Part shown: positions 56,454 to 64,000 of the stretch, in pieces | How the letters are laid out: each line of letters begins with the position of its first letter | How positions within the stretch are numbered: the first letter of the stretch is position 1 | Assembly (NCBI RefSeq): GCF_019097845.1 | Contig: NZ_JAHRGM010000067.1 | Location: 186,001 to 250,000 of the forward strand | Length of the DNA: 64,000 nt | Direction of reading: 5' to 3' | Origin: Sphingobium sp. AS12 | GTDB lineage: Bacteria; Pseudomonadota; Alphaproteobacteria; Sphingomonadales; Sphingomonadaceae | The notes under the pieces: model-generated | The model's input: the letters and a program-made list of their open reading frames with translations, nothing else | What the model was told of the DNA's origin: nothing | Databases searched by the model: none | Translations under genes and position numbers: made by a program

Positions 56454-56713
56454 CGCGTCTTGCCTTTGCGTATCGTGTTGGCGAGGCCGATCACCGCGAT
56501 CACTGCCCAGATGATCTCCAGCGCCATCGACGCCAGATTGAAATGAATGGTGAGCGACGCGATCAGCAGCAGCGACCCGACCAGATTGAGCAGGTTGAAC
56601 CAGAGGAAGTTCAGTTCCTTCGCGATATTACTGTAAGCATAAGCGACCACCATCAGCCCGCTGCCCAGCAATCCGACGATATTAGCCCAGTCCATAGTTG
56701 GAATTTCGATCAT
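56450..56713 (-). CDS. Small membrane protein (CBU_0592-like)
   Basis: From the ATG at 56713 (another ATG is one codon upstream) the product has 87 residues and three membrane helices ('IVGLLGSGLMVVAYAYSN', 'FNLLNLVGSLLLIASL' and 'ALEIIWAVIAVIGLA'). The open frame can be extended upstream, but the extra residues (GPSTSSGRTE) come from an intergenic repeat and are a common annotation artefact. The pattern resembles small CBU_0592-type membrane proteins of unknown function. Its stop overlaps the cmk start. Confidence 0.8.
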   Translation of the reverse strand: MIEIPTMDWANIVGLLGSGLMVVAYAYSNIAKELNFLWFNLLNLVGSLLLIASLTIHFNLASMALEIIWAVIAVIGLANTIRKGKTR

Positions 56714-56734
56714 CATGGCCTGTCTAACTATCTC

Positions 56735-56821
56735 CGTTCGTCCTGAGCTTGTCGAAGGACCGTAATTTCTGCGCAACTCTGTAAAAGAAGTGCGGGGCTT
56801 CGACAGGCTCAGCCCGAACGG
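56735..56821. repeat. Intergenic inverted repeat overlapping the aroA 3' end
   Basis: Imperfect arms 'CCGTTCGTCCTGAGCTTG' (56735 on) and 'CAGGCTCAGCCCGAACGG' (ending 56821) enclose about 40 bp. The right arm supplies the last codons and stop of aroA. This element type is widespread between sphingomonad genes (from memory). Confidence 0.85.
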
Positions 56822-58164
56822 GGGTGGGGAATAGCACCCAAGGCCGTTAGCAATGCGATGAAGGTCGGAAAACTGGTCGCCACCGGCGCCATATCGTCGA
56901 TCGTCACCCCATCGCGCGACACCAGCCCCGCCACCGCAAAGCTCATCGCGATCCGATGGTCCAGCTTGGTCGCGATCGACCCGCCGCCGGCCAGCAATGC
57001 GCCGCCGCTACCCTCGATGATGATGCCATCCTCCAGTTCTTCGACGCTGACGCCGATCGCGCGCAGCCCCGCCGCCATGGTTGCGATCCGGTCCGATTCC
57101 TTGACTCGCAATTCCTCCAGCCCGCGAAACACGCTGCGCCCCTGCGCCAGCGCGGCGGCGATGAAGGCGACCGGATATTCGTCGATCATGCTGGGCGCGC
57201 GCGCCGGGTCCGGTTCGACGCCGTTCAGCGCCGATGCGGTGACGACCAGATCGCCGACCGGCTCGCCGCCCACCTCACGCGGGTTGATCACCTCAATGGA
57301 GCCGCCCATCTCTCGCAGCAGGTCGATCAACCCCGCCCGCGTCGCATTCAGCCCGACATTGGCGATCGTCACCCGCGACCCCGGCACCAGCAGTGCCGCG
57401 ACCATCGGGAATGCCGCCGAGGACGGGTCGCCCGGCACGACGATCTGCTGCGGCTTCAGTTCCGCTTCCCCCACCAGCGTGATGATCCGCGTCCCGTCCG
57501 CCTCAACCTCGACATTCAGATCTGCGCCGAATCCACGCAGCATCCGCTCGCTATGGTCGCGGGTCGGGATCGGCTCGACCACGCGGGTGATGCCGGGCGT
57601 ATTGAGGCCCGCCAGCAATATCGCCGACTTTACCTGCGCCGACGCCACCGGCAGCCGATAGTCGAGCGGCACCGCGGGGCAGGCACCGCGCATCGTCAGC
57701 GGCAGCCGATCGCCCGGACTGGTCGTGAAGCTCGCCCCCATCCGCGCCAGCGGCTCGGTCACCCTTGCCATCGGTCGCTTGCTCAAGGAGGCGTCGCCAA
57801 TGAAAGTTGCGGTCAGGTCATGACTCGCCAGCAATCCCATCAAAAGCCGCGTCGACGTGCCGCTATTGCCCATGTCCAGCGCCTGCTCCGGCTGGAGCAG
57901 TCCGCCCACACCCACGCCATGGATATGCCAGATGCCGTCCGCGTCGCGCTCTATGTCAGCACCCATGGCGCGCATCGCTGCCGCCGTGGCCAGGACATCC
58001 TCACCCTCCAGCAGCCCTTCGACCCGGCTTTCCCCTACCGCCAGCGCCGACAGCATCAGCGACCGGTGGGAAATGCTCTTGTCGCCCGGCACGGTCACGC
58101 TGCCCGACAGGGCAGGGGCGGCGGTGAAGGTCATGGGGGTCGGTGATAGGGAAGAGGCAGTCAC
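56809..58164 (-). CDS. aroA: 3-phosphoshikimate 1-carboxyvinyltransferase (EPSP synthase)
   Basis: A 451-residue enzyme with the EPSP synthase landmarks: 'PGDKSISHRSLMLSALA', 'DMGNSGTSTRLLMG', 'KRPMARVTEPLARMGA', 'SAQVKSAILLAGL' and 'ELRVKESDRIATMAAGL'. It joins shikimate-3-phosphate and phosphoenolpyruvate in aromatic amino acid synthesis. The start is a GTG at 58164 with GGAA eight bases upstream; an ATG at 58134 is an alternative. The last residues (HPRSG) are encoded inside an intergenic repeat, so the original C-terminus seems to have been replaced. Confidence 0.95.
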   Translation of the reverse strand: MTASSLSPTPMTFTAAPALSGSVTVPGDKSISHRSLMLSALAVGESRVEGLLEGEDVLATAAAMRAMGADIERDADGIWHIHGVGVGGLLQPEQALDMGNSGTSTRLLMGLLASHDLTATFIGDASLSKRPMARVTEPLARMGASFTTSPGDRLPLTMRGACPAVPLDYRLPVASAQVKSAILLAGLNTPGITRVVEPIPTRDHSERMLRGFGADLNVEVEADGTRIITLVGEAELKPQQIVVPGDPSSAAFPMVAALLVPGSRVTIANVGLNATRAGLIDLLREMGGSIEVINPREVGGEPVGDLVVTASALNGVEPDPARAPSMIDEYPVAFIAAALAQGRSVFRGLEELRVKESDRIATMAAGLRAIGVSVEELEDGIIIEGSGGALLAGGGSIATKLDHRIAMSFAVAGLVSRDGVTIDDMAPVATSFPTFIALLTALGAIPHPRSG

Positions 58165-58315
58165 TAAAGCGTTCCGATCATGTCGGGGGCGAAAAAATGC
58201 GCCCGGCTTTTGACAGCGCCGTCCCGCTATGGCAAGGCGCGCGACGTTTCGCGGGCAACTTCACCGTTGCGCCGCGTAGTTGTTATTTGAGCATCAAAAA
58301 AGGATTAGGCCGGAC

Positions 58316-58651
58316 ATGGTGAAGGCTGAATGGGGCACGAAGCGGACCTGCCCGAAATGCGCCACGCGCTTCTATGACCTGGGCAATGACAACCCGGTTG
58401 TCTGCATCAACTGCAACGCCGCCTGGGAACCGGAACCGGTGCTCAAGTCGAAGCAGCCGCTCCCCTACGAGGAAGCGCCCAAGAAGGTGATCGAGACCGC
58501 AGACGGCGAGCTGGAAACGGCTGACGACGATCTGGACCTCGACATCGACGTCGATGATGACGGCGATTCGCCGGACAATGACGTCGATCTGGGTGGTGAT
58601 GACGACCTGGGTGTCGATGCCGCCAGCGACGACGACGCGGACGACAATTAA
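58316..58651 (+). CDS. TIGR02300 family protein (FYDLN-type, acidic tail)
   Basis: A 111-residue protein beginning 'MVKAEWGTKRTCPKCATRFYDL', with four cysteines forming two CxxC pairs (CPKC, CINC) that should bind zinc. The C-terminal half is almost only Asp, Glu and Gly. This family is largely restricted to Alphaproteobacteria and its function is unknown; a role with RNA or RNA polymerase has been guessed from the zinc finger. The ATG at 58316 is preceded by AAGGA. It is divergent from aroA and followed by tRNA-Ala. Confidence 0.9.
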   Translation: MVKAEWGTKRTCPKCATRFYDLGNDNPVVCINCNAAWEPEPVLKSKQPLPYEEAPKKVIETADGELETADDDLDLDIDVDDDGDSPDNDVDLGGDDDLGVDAASDDDADDN

Positions 58652-58740
58652 GTCATTTTGTTCTTGCCAAGGATGGCGCTGCGACCTAATGGCAGCGCCT
58701 CCGAAGCGCCGGACCCAAACGGCGCTTTAGCGATGGAAAT

Positions 58741-58816
58741 GGGGCCTTAGCTCAGCTGGGAGAGCGCCTGCATGGCATGCAGGAGGTCAGCGGTTCGATC
58801 CCGCTAGGCTCCACCA
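58741..58816 (+). tRNA. tRNA-Ala (anticodon GGC), copy 1
   Basis: Cloverleaf with acceptor GGGGCCT/AGGCTCC, anticodon loop ATGGCAT (GGC), T-loop GGTTCGATCCC, discriminator A and encoded CCA (58814-58816). Confidence 0.96.
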
Positions 58817-58862
58817 TTTTTTCGGAATCAGAAAATGTCCGGGGGACATTTTCCCGAAAAAA
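58817..58862. repeat. Nested hairpin between the two tRNA-Ala genes
   Basis: Outer arms TTTTTTCGG and CCGAAAAAA enclose an inner GAAAATGTCC...GGACATTTTC stem. It begins right after the first CCA and may terminate or process the first tRNA. Similar AAAATGTCC hairpins occur as scattered repeats in related genomes (from memory). Confidence 0.7.
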
Positions 58863-58930
58863 TCCCTGAGCGAATGCGAAGGGTCCAAGCATATACCAAC
58901 GGGTTCCGCAGCCTCGCTGCCGCACCGGAT

Positions 58931-59006
58931 GGGGCCTTAGCTCAGCTGGGAGAGCGCCTGCATGGCATGCAGGAGGTCAGCGGTTCGATCCCGCTAGGCT
59001 CCACCA
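58931..59006 (+). tRNA. tRNA-Ala (anticodon GGC), copy 2
   Basis: Identical to copy 1 over all 76 bases, including the CCA, and placed 190 bp downstream of it. Confidence 0.96.
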
Positions 59007-59090
59007 AATTCTTGCGCAATTTTCTGCACAATCCTACATATCTGCCGGATGCCGCGCTGCGATCAGCGTCGTGTCATCAGGGGTGCATCT

Positions 59091-59555
59091 ATGCGGGACG
59101 ATTTGGCTGCGTCAGTCGCAGCACAGGGCGATGACGACCGGATTCGGGCGATACTGGAAAAAGTCTGTCAGACCACCGGCATGGGTTTCGCTGCCGTCGC
59201 CAGAGTAACCGAGGATCGCTGGATCGCCTGCCAGGTCATCGACCGGATCGAATTCGGCCTTGATCCCGGTGGGGAACTGGAAATCAAAAAGACCCTGTGC
59301 GACGATATCCGCCGCTGCGGCGAGGGCATTTATATCGATCATGTCGCCATCGACCAGGACTGGCGCACCCATCATGTCCCCATCTTCTATGGCTTTCAAA
59401 GCTATGCATCGCTGCCGGTCATCCTGTTAGACGGCAGCTTCTACGGCACGCTCTGCGCCATCGACCCGCGACCCCGCTCCGTCAGCGGTCCCGCGGTAGT
59501 GGCGGCGATGCAGGATTATGCCGGCATGATCGGAGAGATATTGTCCGCCAAATGA
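59091..59555 (+). CDS. Stand-alone GAF domain protein
   Basis: A 154-residue single GAF domain, starting at the ATG 59091 with AGGGG eight bases upstream. The family pattern is visible in 'RIRAILEKVCQTTGMGFAAVARVTEDRWIACQV' and in 'GFQSYASLPVILLDGSFYGTLCAIDPRPR'. No output domain or signal peptide is present, so it may signal through a partner. A Cys within the second helix region ('KKTLCDDIRRCGEG') could be a chromophore or redox site, but this is speculative. A Cache-type secreted protein follows after 205 bp. Confidence 0.85.
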   Translation: MRDDLAASVAAQGDDDRIRAILEKVCQTTGMGFAAVARVTEDRWIACQVIDRIEFGLDPGGELEIKKTLCDDIRRCGEGIYIDHVAIDQDWRTHHVPIFYGFQSYASLPVILLDGSFYGTLCAIDPRPRSVSGPAVVAAMQDYAGMIGEILSAK

Positions 59556-59760
59556 GGTTTTCGGAACGGGATGGGGCCGAAAACGGTCCATCACCTGTTT
59601 GGGCACGACCTCATACCAAAGGTCGATTTGATCTGCGTCACAATGTCGGCGCGCGGACCGGCCTAATCGTGCCCCTGTCATCGGCAATCGGATCGGGATT
59701 GATATTCAGCCCGCGTCCGGCTCCAGCGCTTATGCGCCGATGACCAGAGGAGATTGGCCC

Positions 59761-60225
59761 ATGTTCGCATTTTCACGCATTCTTCTGGCCATGGCTTGCA
59801 CGATCGCGCTGCCCACGGCATCGGCCATGGCTGCGCCCCACGCCGATGCGGCACAGGCAAAGGCCATGCTGGAAAAGGCGGTGGCGACGATCAAGACCGC
59901 GGGGGCTGCCCCTGCCTTTGCCGCCTTCAATCGGAAGGACGGGGCGTTCAACACCGGCGAACTTTACGTGTTCGTGTTCGACCTGAACGGCGTCTATGAA
60001 GCCTATGGCGCGCATCCTGGCTTGGTCGGGCGCGATGTCAGCGATCTGACCGATGCGGAGGGCAAGCCCATCGTGCGCGACATGATAGAGATCGCCCGCA
60101 CCAGCGGGCATGGTAAGATCAACTATGTCTGGCTCAACCGGGCGGACAACCGGATCGAACGCAAAATGTCGCTGATCGAACTGGTCGGCGATCACGTCGT
60201 GGGCGTCGGCTATTACGCCCCATAA
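59761..60225 (+). CDS. Secreted Cache-domain protein
   Basis: The ATG at 59761 with AGGAGA eight bases upstream gives 154 residues with a signal peptide (cleavage near ASAMA). The mature part matches a single Cache domain: 'AFNRKDGAFNTGELYVFVFDLNG', 'GAHPGLVGRDVSDLTDAEGKPI' and 'YVWLNRADNRIERKMSLIE'. Cache domains bind small molecules, usually as sensors in histidine kinases or chemoreceptors. Here the domain is alone and periplasmic. It may work as a binding protein. Confidence 0.82.
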   Translation: MFAFSRILLAMACTIALPTASAMAAPHADAAQAKAMLEKAVATIKTAGAAPAFAAFNRKDGAFNTGELYVFVFDLNGVYEAYGAHPGLVGRDVSDLTDAEGKPIVRDMIEIARTSGHGKINYVWLNRADNRIERKMSLIELVGDHVVGVGYYAP

Positions 60226-60245
60226 GTGGGTATCCGTTCCGGGCG

Positions 60246-60273
60246 GCCGGGCCAGCGTGTCAAGCTGCCCGGC
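60246..60273. terminator. Hairpin between convergent Cache and helicase genes
   Basis: GCCGGGCCAGC and GCTGCCCGGC form a stem with one bulged C and a 7-base loop. No clear T-run follows, so it is a candidate bidirectional terminator only. Confidence 0.45.
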
Positions 60274-60288
60274 GCCCATCATGACGGA

Positions 60289-62565
60289 TCAGGGGATGGA
60301 CACGAAACTGTCCATCACCCGTTTGCGCCCGGCGGTTTCAAAGTCGATCTCCAGCTTGTTGCCCTCGATTTCCGCGACGGTGCCATAACCGAATTTCTGG
60401 TGGAACACGCGCAGCCCCAATGCCATGTCGCTGCGCCCCTTGTTACCGATCGACACCGCCGACGCGCGTGCCTCGACGATCCGCACGGGTTCCCGGCTGA
60501 ACTGGCCCGATGATTGCGCCCGCTGCCAGCCCGGCCCGCGTCCTTCGCCCCGGCCGACATGCGCGAACGGATCATCCCGCTCCGACCAGTTGGCCCGCCA
60601 CAGCGACGCGCCGCCGCTCATGCTGCTTTCCGCGTCGACATGCTCCGGCGGCAATTCGCCTACAAAGCGCGAGGGGATGCTGCTGGTCCACTGGCCGTAG
60701 ATGCGCCGATTCGCCGCGTGCAAGATCGTACAACGCTTGCGCGCCCGCGTGATCGCGACATAGGCCAGCCGCCGCTCCTCCTCCAGGCTGTTGAGGCCGC
60801 CCTCATCCAGCGCCCGCTGCGACGGGAAAATCCCTTCTTCCCATCCGACCAGGAAGGTCGAATCAAACTCCAGCCCCTTGGCGGCATGGATCGTCATGAT
60901 CGTGACCTTGCGCTCTTCCTGCTGCGCCTCATTGTCCATGACGAGCGAGACATGCTCCAGAAACGCCCCCAGCGTCTCATATTCCTCCATCGCGCGCGCG
61001 AGTTCGCCCAGATTCTCCAGCCGCCCCGCGCTCTCGGTGCTGCGTTCGGCCTGCAACATCGCAGTATAGCCGCTCTCGTCCAATATCTGTCGCGCCAGTT
61101 CGGCATGGGGCAGGGTGGTCGCCCGGTCGCGCCAGCGCGCCAGATCGCCGACAAACGCCCCCAAGGATCGCCGCGCCTGCGGCGTCAACTCGTCAGTGTC
61201 CAGAATACGCGCCGCTGCATGGACCAGCGGTATGCCCTCCGCCCGCGCCAGCCGGTGCAGCTTCTCGACCGCCTTGTCGCCAAGGCCGCGCTTGGGAACA
61301 TTGACGATCCGCTCGAACGCCAGATCGTCGGCGGGCTGGTTGACCAGCCGCAAATAGGCCAGCGCATCGCGGATTTCCGCCCGCTCATAGAATCGGAAAC
61401 CGCCGACGATACGGTAGGGCATCCCGATCTGGATGAAGCGGTCCTCGAACTCGCGGGTCTGGTGCTGCGCCCGCACGAGGATCGCCACCTCGTCCAGCGA
61501 CCCGCCGTTGCGCTGGATCGCCTCTATCTCCTCGCCGACTCGCCGCGCTTCCTCCGGCCCGTCCCAAATGCCGATGACGCGCACCTTCTCGCCCACGTCG
61601 ATGTCGGTCCACAGCGTCTTGCCCAGCCGATTGCCATTTTCGGCAATCACGCCTGACGCCGCGCCCAAAATATGCGGGGTGGACCGGTAATTCTGTTCCA
61701 GCCTGATGATCTTCGCGCCCGGAAAATCCTTTTCGAACCGCAGGATATTGGCGACTTCCGCCCCGCGCCATGAATAGATGGATTGGTCGTCATCGCCCAC
61801 GCAGCACAGATTCTTGCGCGTCTGCGCCAGCAGCCGCAGCCACAGATATTGGCTGCTATTGGTGTCCTGATATTCATCCACCATGATATATTTGAACCGC
61901 TGCTGATAGCTTTCCAGCACGTCGCGATGGCTTTTCAATATCGTCAGAACATGCAGCAGCAAGTCCCCGAAATCGCAGGCATTGACCGCCCGCAACCGCG
62001 CCTGATAGGCGGCGTACAGCTTCTGCCCCTTGCCATTGGCATAGCCTTCGCTCTCACCCGCGCTGATGTCCTGCGGGGTCCAGCCCTTATTCTTCCACTG
62101 GTCGATCAGCCCGCCCAGCTGCCGCGCGGGCCAGCGCTTCTCGTCAATCCCCTCGGCCTGAATCAGCTGCTTCATCAGCCGCAACTGGTCGTCCGTATCA
62201 AGGATAGTGAAGTTGGATTGCAGCCCGACCAGTTCGGCATGGCGCCGCAGCATCTTGGCCGCGATCGCGTGGAACGTACCCAGCCACGGCATACCCTCGA
62301 CTGCTGGACCGATCATCCGGCTCACCCGCTCGCGCATTTCCCGCGCGGCCTTGTTGGTGAAGGTGACGGACAGGATTTCCGAAGGCCAGGCCTGCTGCGT
62401 CGCAACCAGATGCGCCAGCCGCGCCGTCAGCGCCGCCGTCTTGCCCGTTCCGGCCCCCGCCAGCACCAACACCGGCCCCTCGGTCGTCAGCACCGCCTCC
62501 CGCTGCGGCGGGTTTAGCCCTTTGATATAGTCGGGGTCGGACGGGGAAGGGGCTGGAAAGGTCAT
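60289..62565 (-). CDS. UvrD/PcrA-type ATP-dependent DNA helicase
   Basis: The ATG at 62565 gives 758 residues (a TTG at 62574 adds three). All superfamily 1A motifs are visible: 'AGAGTGKTAALTAR' (I), 'SVTFTNKAAREM' (Ia), 'VDEYQDTN' (II), 'GDDDQSIYSWRGA' (III), 'EQNYRS' (IV), 'MTIHAAKGLEF' (V) and 'EERRLAYVAITRARK' (VI). A basic C-terminal extension with a Tudor-like 'VFHQKFGYGTVAEIEGNKLEIDF' segment resembles the RNA-polymerase-binding end of PcrA. It acts in excision and mismatch repair. It converges on the Cache gene. Confidence 0.94.
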   Translation of the reverse strand: MTFPAPSPSDPDYIKGLNPPQREAVLTTEGPVLVLAGAGTGKTAALTARLAHLVATQQAWPSEILSVTFTNKAAREMRERVSRMIGPAVEGMPWLGTFHAIAAKMLRRHAELVGLQSNFTILDTDDQLRLMKQLIQAEGIDEKRWPARQLGGLIDQWKNKGWTPQDISAGESEGYANGKGQKLYAAYQARLRAVNACDFGDLLLHVLTILKSHRDVLESYQQRFKYIMVDEYQDTNSSQYLWLRLLAQTRKNLCCVGDDDQSIYSWRGAEVANILRFEKDFPGAKIIRLEQNYRSTPHILGAASGVIAENGNRLGKTLWTDIDVGEKVRVIGIWDGPEEARRVGEEIEAIQRNGGSLDEVAILVRAQHQTREFEDRFIQIGMPYRIVGGFRFYERAEIRDALAYLRLVNQPADDLAFERIVNVPKRGLGDKAVEKLHRLARAEGIPLVHAAARILDTDELTPQARRSLGAFVGDLARWRDRATTLPHAELARQILDESGYTAMLQAERSTESAGRLENLGELARAMEEYETLGAFLEHVSLVMDNEAQQEERKVTIMTIHAAKGLEFDSTFLVGWEEGIFPSQRALDEGGLNSLEEERRLAYVAITRARKRCTILHAANRRIYGQWTSSIPSRFVGELPPEHVDAESSMSGGASLWRANWSERDDPFAHVGRGEGRGPGWQRAQSSGQFSREPVRIVEARASAVSIGNKGRSDMALGLRVFHQKFGYGTVAEIEGNKLEIDFETAGRKRVMDSFVSIP

Positions 62566-62668
62566 TGGCCTCAACTAGGCATGGGCGGGGGCAGGGGCAA
62601 GGCATCAGCCTTGCAGTGACGCGCCTTCTATGAGAACAAAAGGCGAATCATGCAAGGGAGGACGAATC

Positions 62669-63064
62669 ATGGCGACGGGGAAATGCCAATGCGGGGCGAT
62701 CCGCTATGAAGTCAGCGGCGATCCTGCGCACAGCGCCATCTGCCACTGCGCCGATTGCCGCGCCAGTTCGGGCGCGCCGATGGTCGGCTGGGCCTTGTTT
62801 CAACAGGATGCTGTGAAGATTGACGGCACGCCGGTCGCCTATCAGTCGTCGGAAAATGCGACCCGCCACTTCTGCGGAACCTGCGGCACCGGATTATTCT
62901 ATACCAACCCGGTCATCTTCCCCGGCGGCATCGACATTCAGACGGCAACGCTGGACGATCAGTCCGCCTTCCCGCCCCAGGCGCATATTCAGCTGGCCGA
63001 AGCCCCACCATGGGCCGTGACCGCCAACGACCTGCCAAAATTTGATCGCTACCCCGGCGAATAA
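62669..63064 (+). CDS. GFA family (glutathione-dependent formaldehyde-activating-like) protein
   Basis: The ATG at 62669 with GGGAGG eight bases upstream gives 131 residues. The GFA/Mss4-like zinc motifs are present: 'GKCQCGAIRYEV', 'CHCADCRASSG', and 'HFCGTCGTGLFY'. The family contains the Gfa enzyme that forms S-hydroxymethylglutathione, but most members are small zinc proteins of unknown substrate. It stands alone, divergent from the helicase. Confidence 0.88.
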   Translation: MATGKCQCGAIRYEVSGDPAHSAICHCADCRASSGAPMVGWALFQQDAVKIDGTPVAYQSSENATRHFCGTCGTGLFYTNPVIFPGGIDIQTATLDDQSAFPPQAHIQLAEAPPWAVTANDLPKFDRYPGE

Positions 63065-63129
63065 GGGCGATCGCAAAATTCTCTCCCTGTGGACAAGGCT
63101 ATCGCATATGAAACTACCCCGTCCTTGAT

Positions 63130-63220
63130 CGTCATCCTGAACTTGTTTCAGGATCCATTTCTCGTCACGAGCGGTGGCTTGTTGGGCACGATGGATGCTG
63201 AAACAGAGTTCAGCATGACG
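63130..63220. repeat. Intergenic inverted repeat (REP-like)
   Basis: Arms 'CGTCATCCTGAACTTGTTTC' (63130 on) and 'GAAACAGAGTTCAGCATGACG' (ending 63220) enclose about 50 bp. Apart from this element, the 390 bp between the GFA gene and the next gene (63065-63454) contain no visible gene. Confidence 0.85.
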
Positions 63221-63454
63221 AGGTAAAGGGCGGAACTTTCCGAATGCCATAGCCCTGCCCCTGTTGGGGGGAGTGGCTAGCCGCAGGCCACACGAAGGGA
63301 AGTCGTCCTCTCGATGACAGCACACGCCCTTCCTTTCATGGTGCATCCGCCACGGTTCATCGCCGCTGCCGGAACGGACACGTCACGACTCCGGTTCTTC
63401 GCTCACCGCTCCCGCACAACGGGGCCGTGAGAAAAGAAGGAAAGGATATTCCCC

Positions 63455-63889
63455 ATGAAATCCATCATGTTGGCCAGTGCTGCAATGCTCAGTTTCACCA
63501 CCGCCATCACAGGCGTTGCCGTTGCGCAGGAGACCCCGGCCCCGATGAGCCAGCCGCCTGCTGGCGACATGGCCCCGCCCGCTGATCCCGCCGCGCCGCC
63601 ACCGCCTGCCGATCCAGCTATGACGCCACCTGCGGACCCGGCCACTGCGGCTGATCCCAATGCAGGCCAGCCTACCGGTGCCGTTCCTGCCGATCCCGGC
63701 ATGGCTCCAGCGCCCGCAGGCGTCCCGAATGATCCAGCCGCTCCGGTCGGATCATCCTCCAACCCCGTCACCGTCGGAGGCAACATGACCCCGCCACCGG
63801 CCGAGGCCAAGGACTATCCTGTCTGCTCGAAAACCGTGCAGGATAGCTGCATCAATCCGAGCGAGGCGCGCAAGGCGCGTCGTCGCTAA
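63455..63889 (+). CDS. Pro/Ala/Asp-rich secreted protein
   Basis: A 144-residue precursor with a signal peptide (cleavage after VAVA, near residue 23). The mature part is low-complexity, dominated by Pro, Ala and Asp in PPADPA-type repeats, and ends with a short ordered tail with two cysteines ('CSKTVQDSC') and a basic end (ARKARRR). AAGGAAAGG precedes the ATG. It is probably a periplasmic or envelope protein with a disulfide-bonded end. The family is not recognised. Confidence 0.72.
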   Translation: MKSIMLASAAMLSFTTAITGVAVAQETPAPMSQPPAGDMAPPADPAAPPPPADPAMTPPADPATAADPNAGQPTGAVPADPGMAPAPAGVPNDPAAPVGSSSNPVTVGGNMTPPPAEAKDYPVCSKTVQDSCINPSEARKARRR

Positions 63890-64000
63890 CTGAGGACTCC
63901 GGGCCGGGCAGGGCAGCGATGATCGCCGCCAGCCCGGCCTGGTCGCGAGTCGCATCGCTCAGGCTGTGCCGGTCCAGCACCGCCAGAAAAGCCGCCGCCG
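63852..64000 (-). CDS. Possible 3' end of a leftward gene, truncated by the window
   Basis: An open frame enters from the right edge on the minus strand and stops at 63852, giving 48 residues ('FLAVLDRHSLSDATRDQ', 'LAAIIAALPGPESS'). Codon use is GC-rich at third positions and the composition looks like a real helical C-terminus. Its last 38 bases overlap the end of the Pro/Ala-rich gene tail to tail. No family can be named from so short a piece. Confidence 0.45.
   Translation of the reverse strand, partial: AAAFLAVLDRHSLSDATRDQAGLAAIIAALPGPESSVSDDAPCAPRSD

Noticed and set aside
56714..56776. N-terminal extension of the small membrane protein (MRRNYGPSTSSGRTE)
   Set aside because: The extra residues are translated from an intergenic inverted repeat; the ATG at 56713 or 56716 directly precedes a sensible membrane protein.

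Overview
The window looks like a chromosomal segment of a GC-rich alphaproteobacterium, most likely a sphingomonad (Sphingobium, Sphingomonas or a close relative). The evidence is the split F0 ATP synthase operon with a b'/b pair, a TIGR02300-type acidic protein, a SapC protein, GTG and TTG starts beside high GC at third codon positions, and sphingomonad-like intergenic inverted repeats (one contains the familiar 'TCCTGAGCTTGTCGAAGGA' type arm). No phage, transposase or CRISPR array is visible.

Bases 1-28871 are the accessory and most interesting part. One giant reading frame (at least 6673 residues, its N-terminus outside the window) encodes a secreted mosaic of Ig/cadherin-like repeats, two beta-propeller-like regions, an alpha/beta-hydrolase-like region, a metzincin-like zinc site, and cohesin- and dockerin-like modules. 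It is followed in the same direction by a DUF3467 protein, a GAF-HlyD fusion, a PqqD/M50/HlyD fusion and a shortened SecA paralogue, all tightly spaced or overlapping. A convergent hlyD-tolC pair closes the locus. No ABC exporter or RND pump is present. I infer a dedicated export machine in which a SecA-like motor and an M50-type membrane protein replace the ABC component of a type I system. This is the main candidate for an undescribed system.

Bases 28872-35397 hold tRNA-Glu(CTC), a well-supported small RNA with two C-rich, anti-Shine-Dalgarno-like loops, sapC, a GlcD-like FAD oxidoreductase, a small secreted protein, an RhlE-like helicase, an orphan SMI1/KNR4 protein and radC.

Bases 35435-42208 contain two housekeeping operons: ydbH-ynbE-ydbL (envelope lipid transport) and atpZ-atpB-atpE-atpF'-atpF (F0 of ATP synthase), the latter closed by a strong terminator. 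Bases 42428-51466 run rightward: uvrC, a secreted protein, recO, leuB, a hemerythrin, a threonine dehydratase-like enzyme overlapping metZ, apaG overlapping a LysR regulator, and a lipoprotein.

Bases 51482-58164 run leftward: a Kef-type antiporter, tRNA-Leu(TAA), ihfB, rpsA, cmk, a small membrane protein and aroA. Bases 58316-64000 hold the TIGR02300 gene, two identical tRNA-Ala(GGC) genes, a GAF protein, a Cache-type secreted protein, a UvrD/PcrA helicase, a GFA enzyme, a Pro/Ala-rich secreted protein and the probable tail of another gene.

All assignments come from reading motifs by eye. No database search was run.
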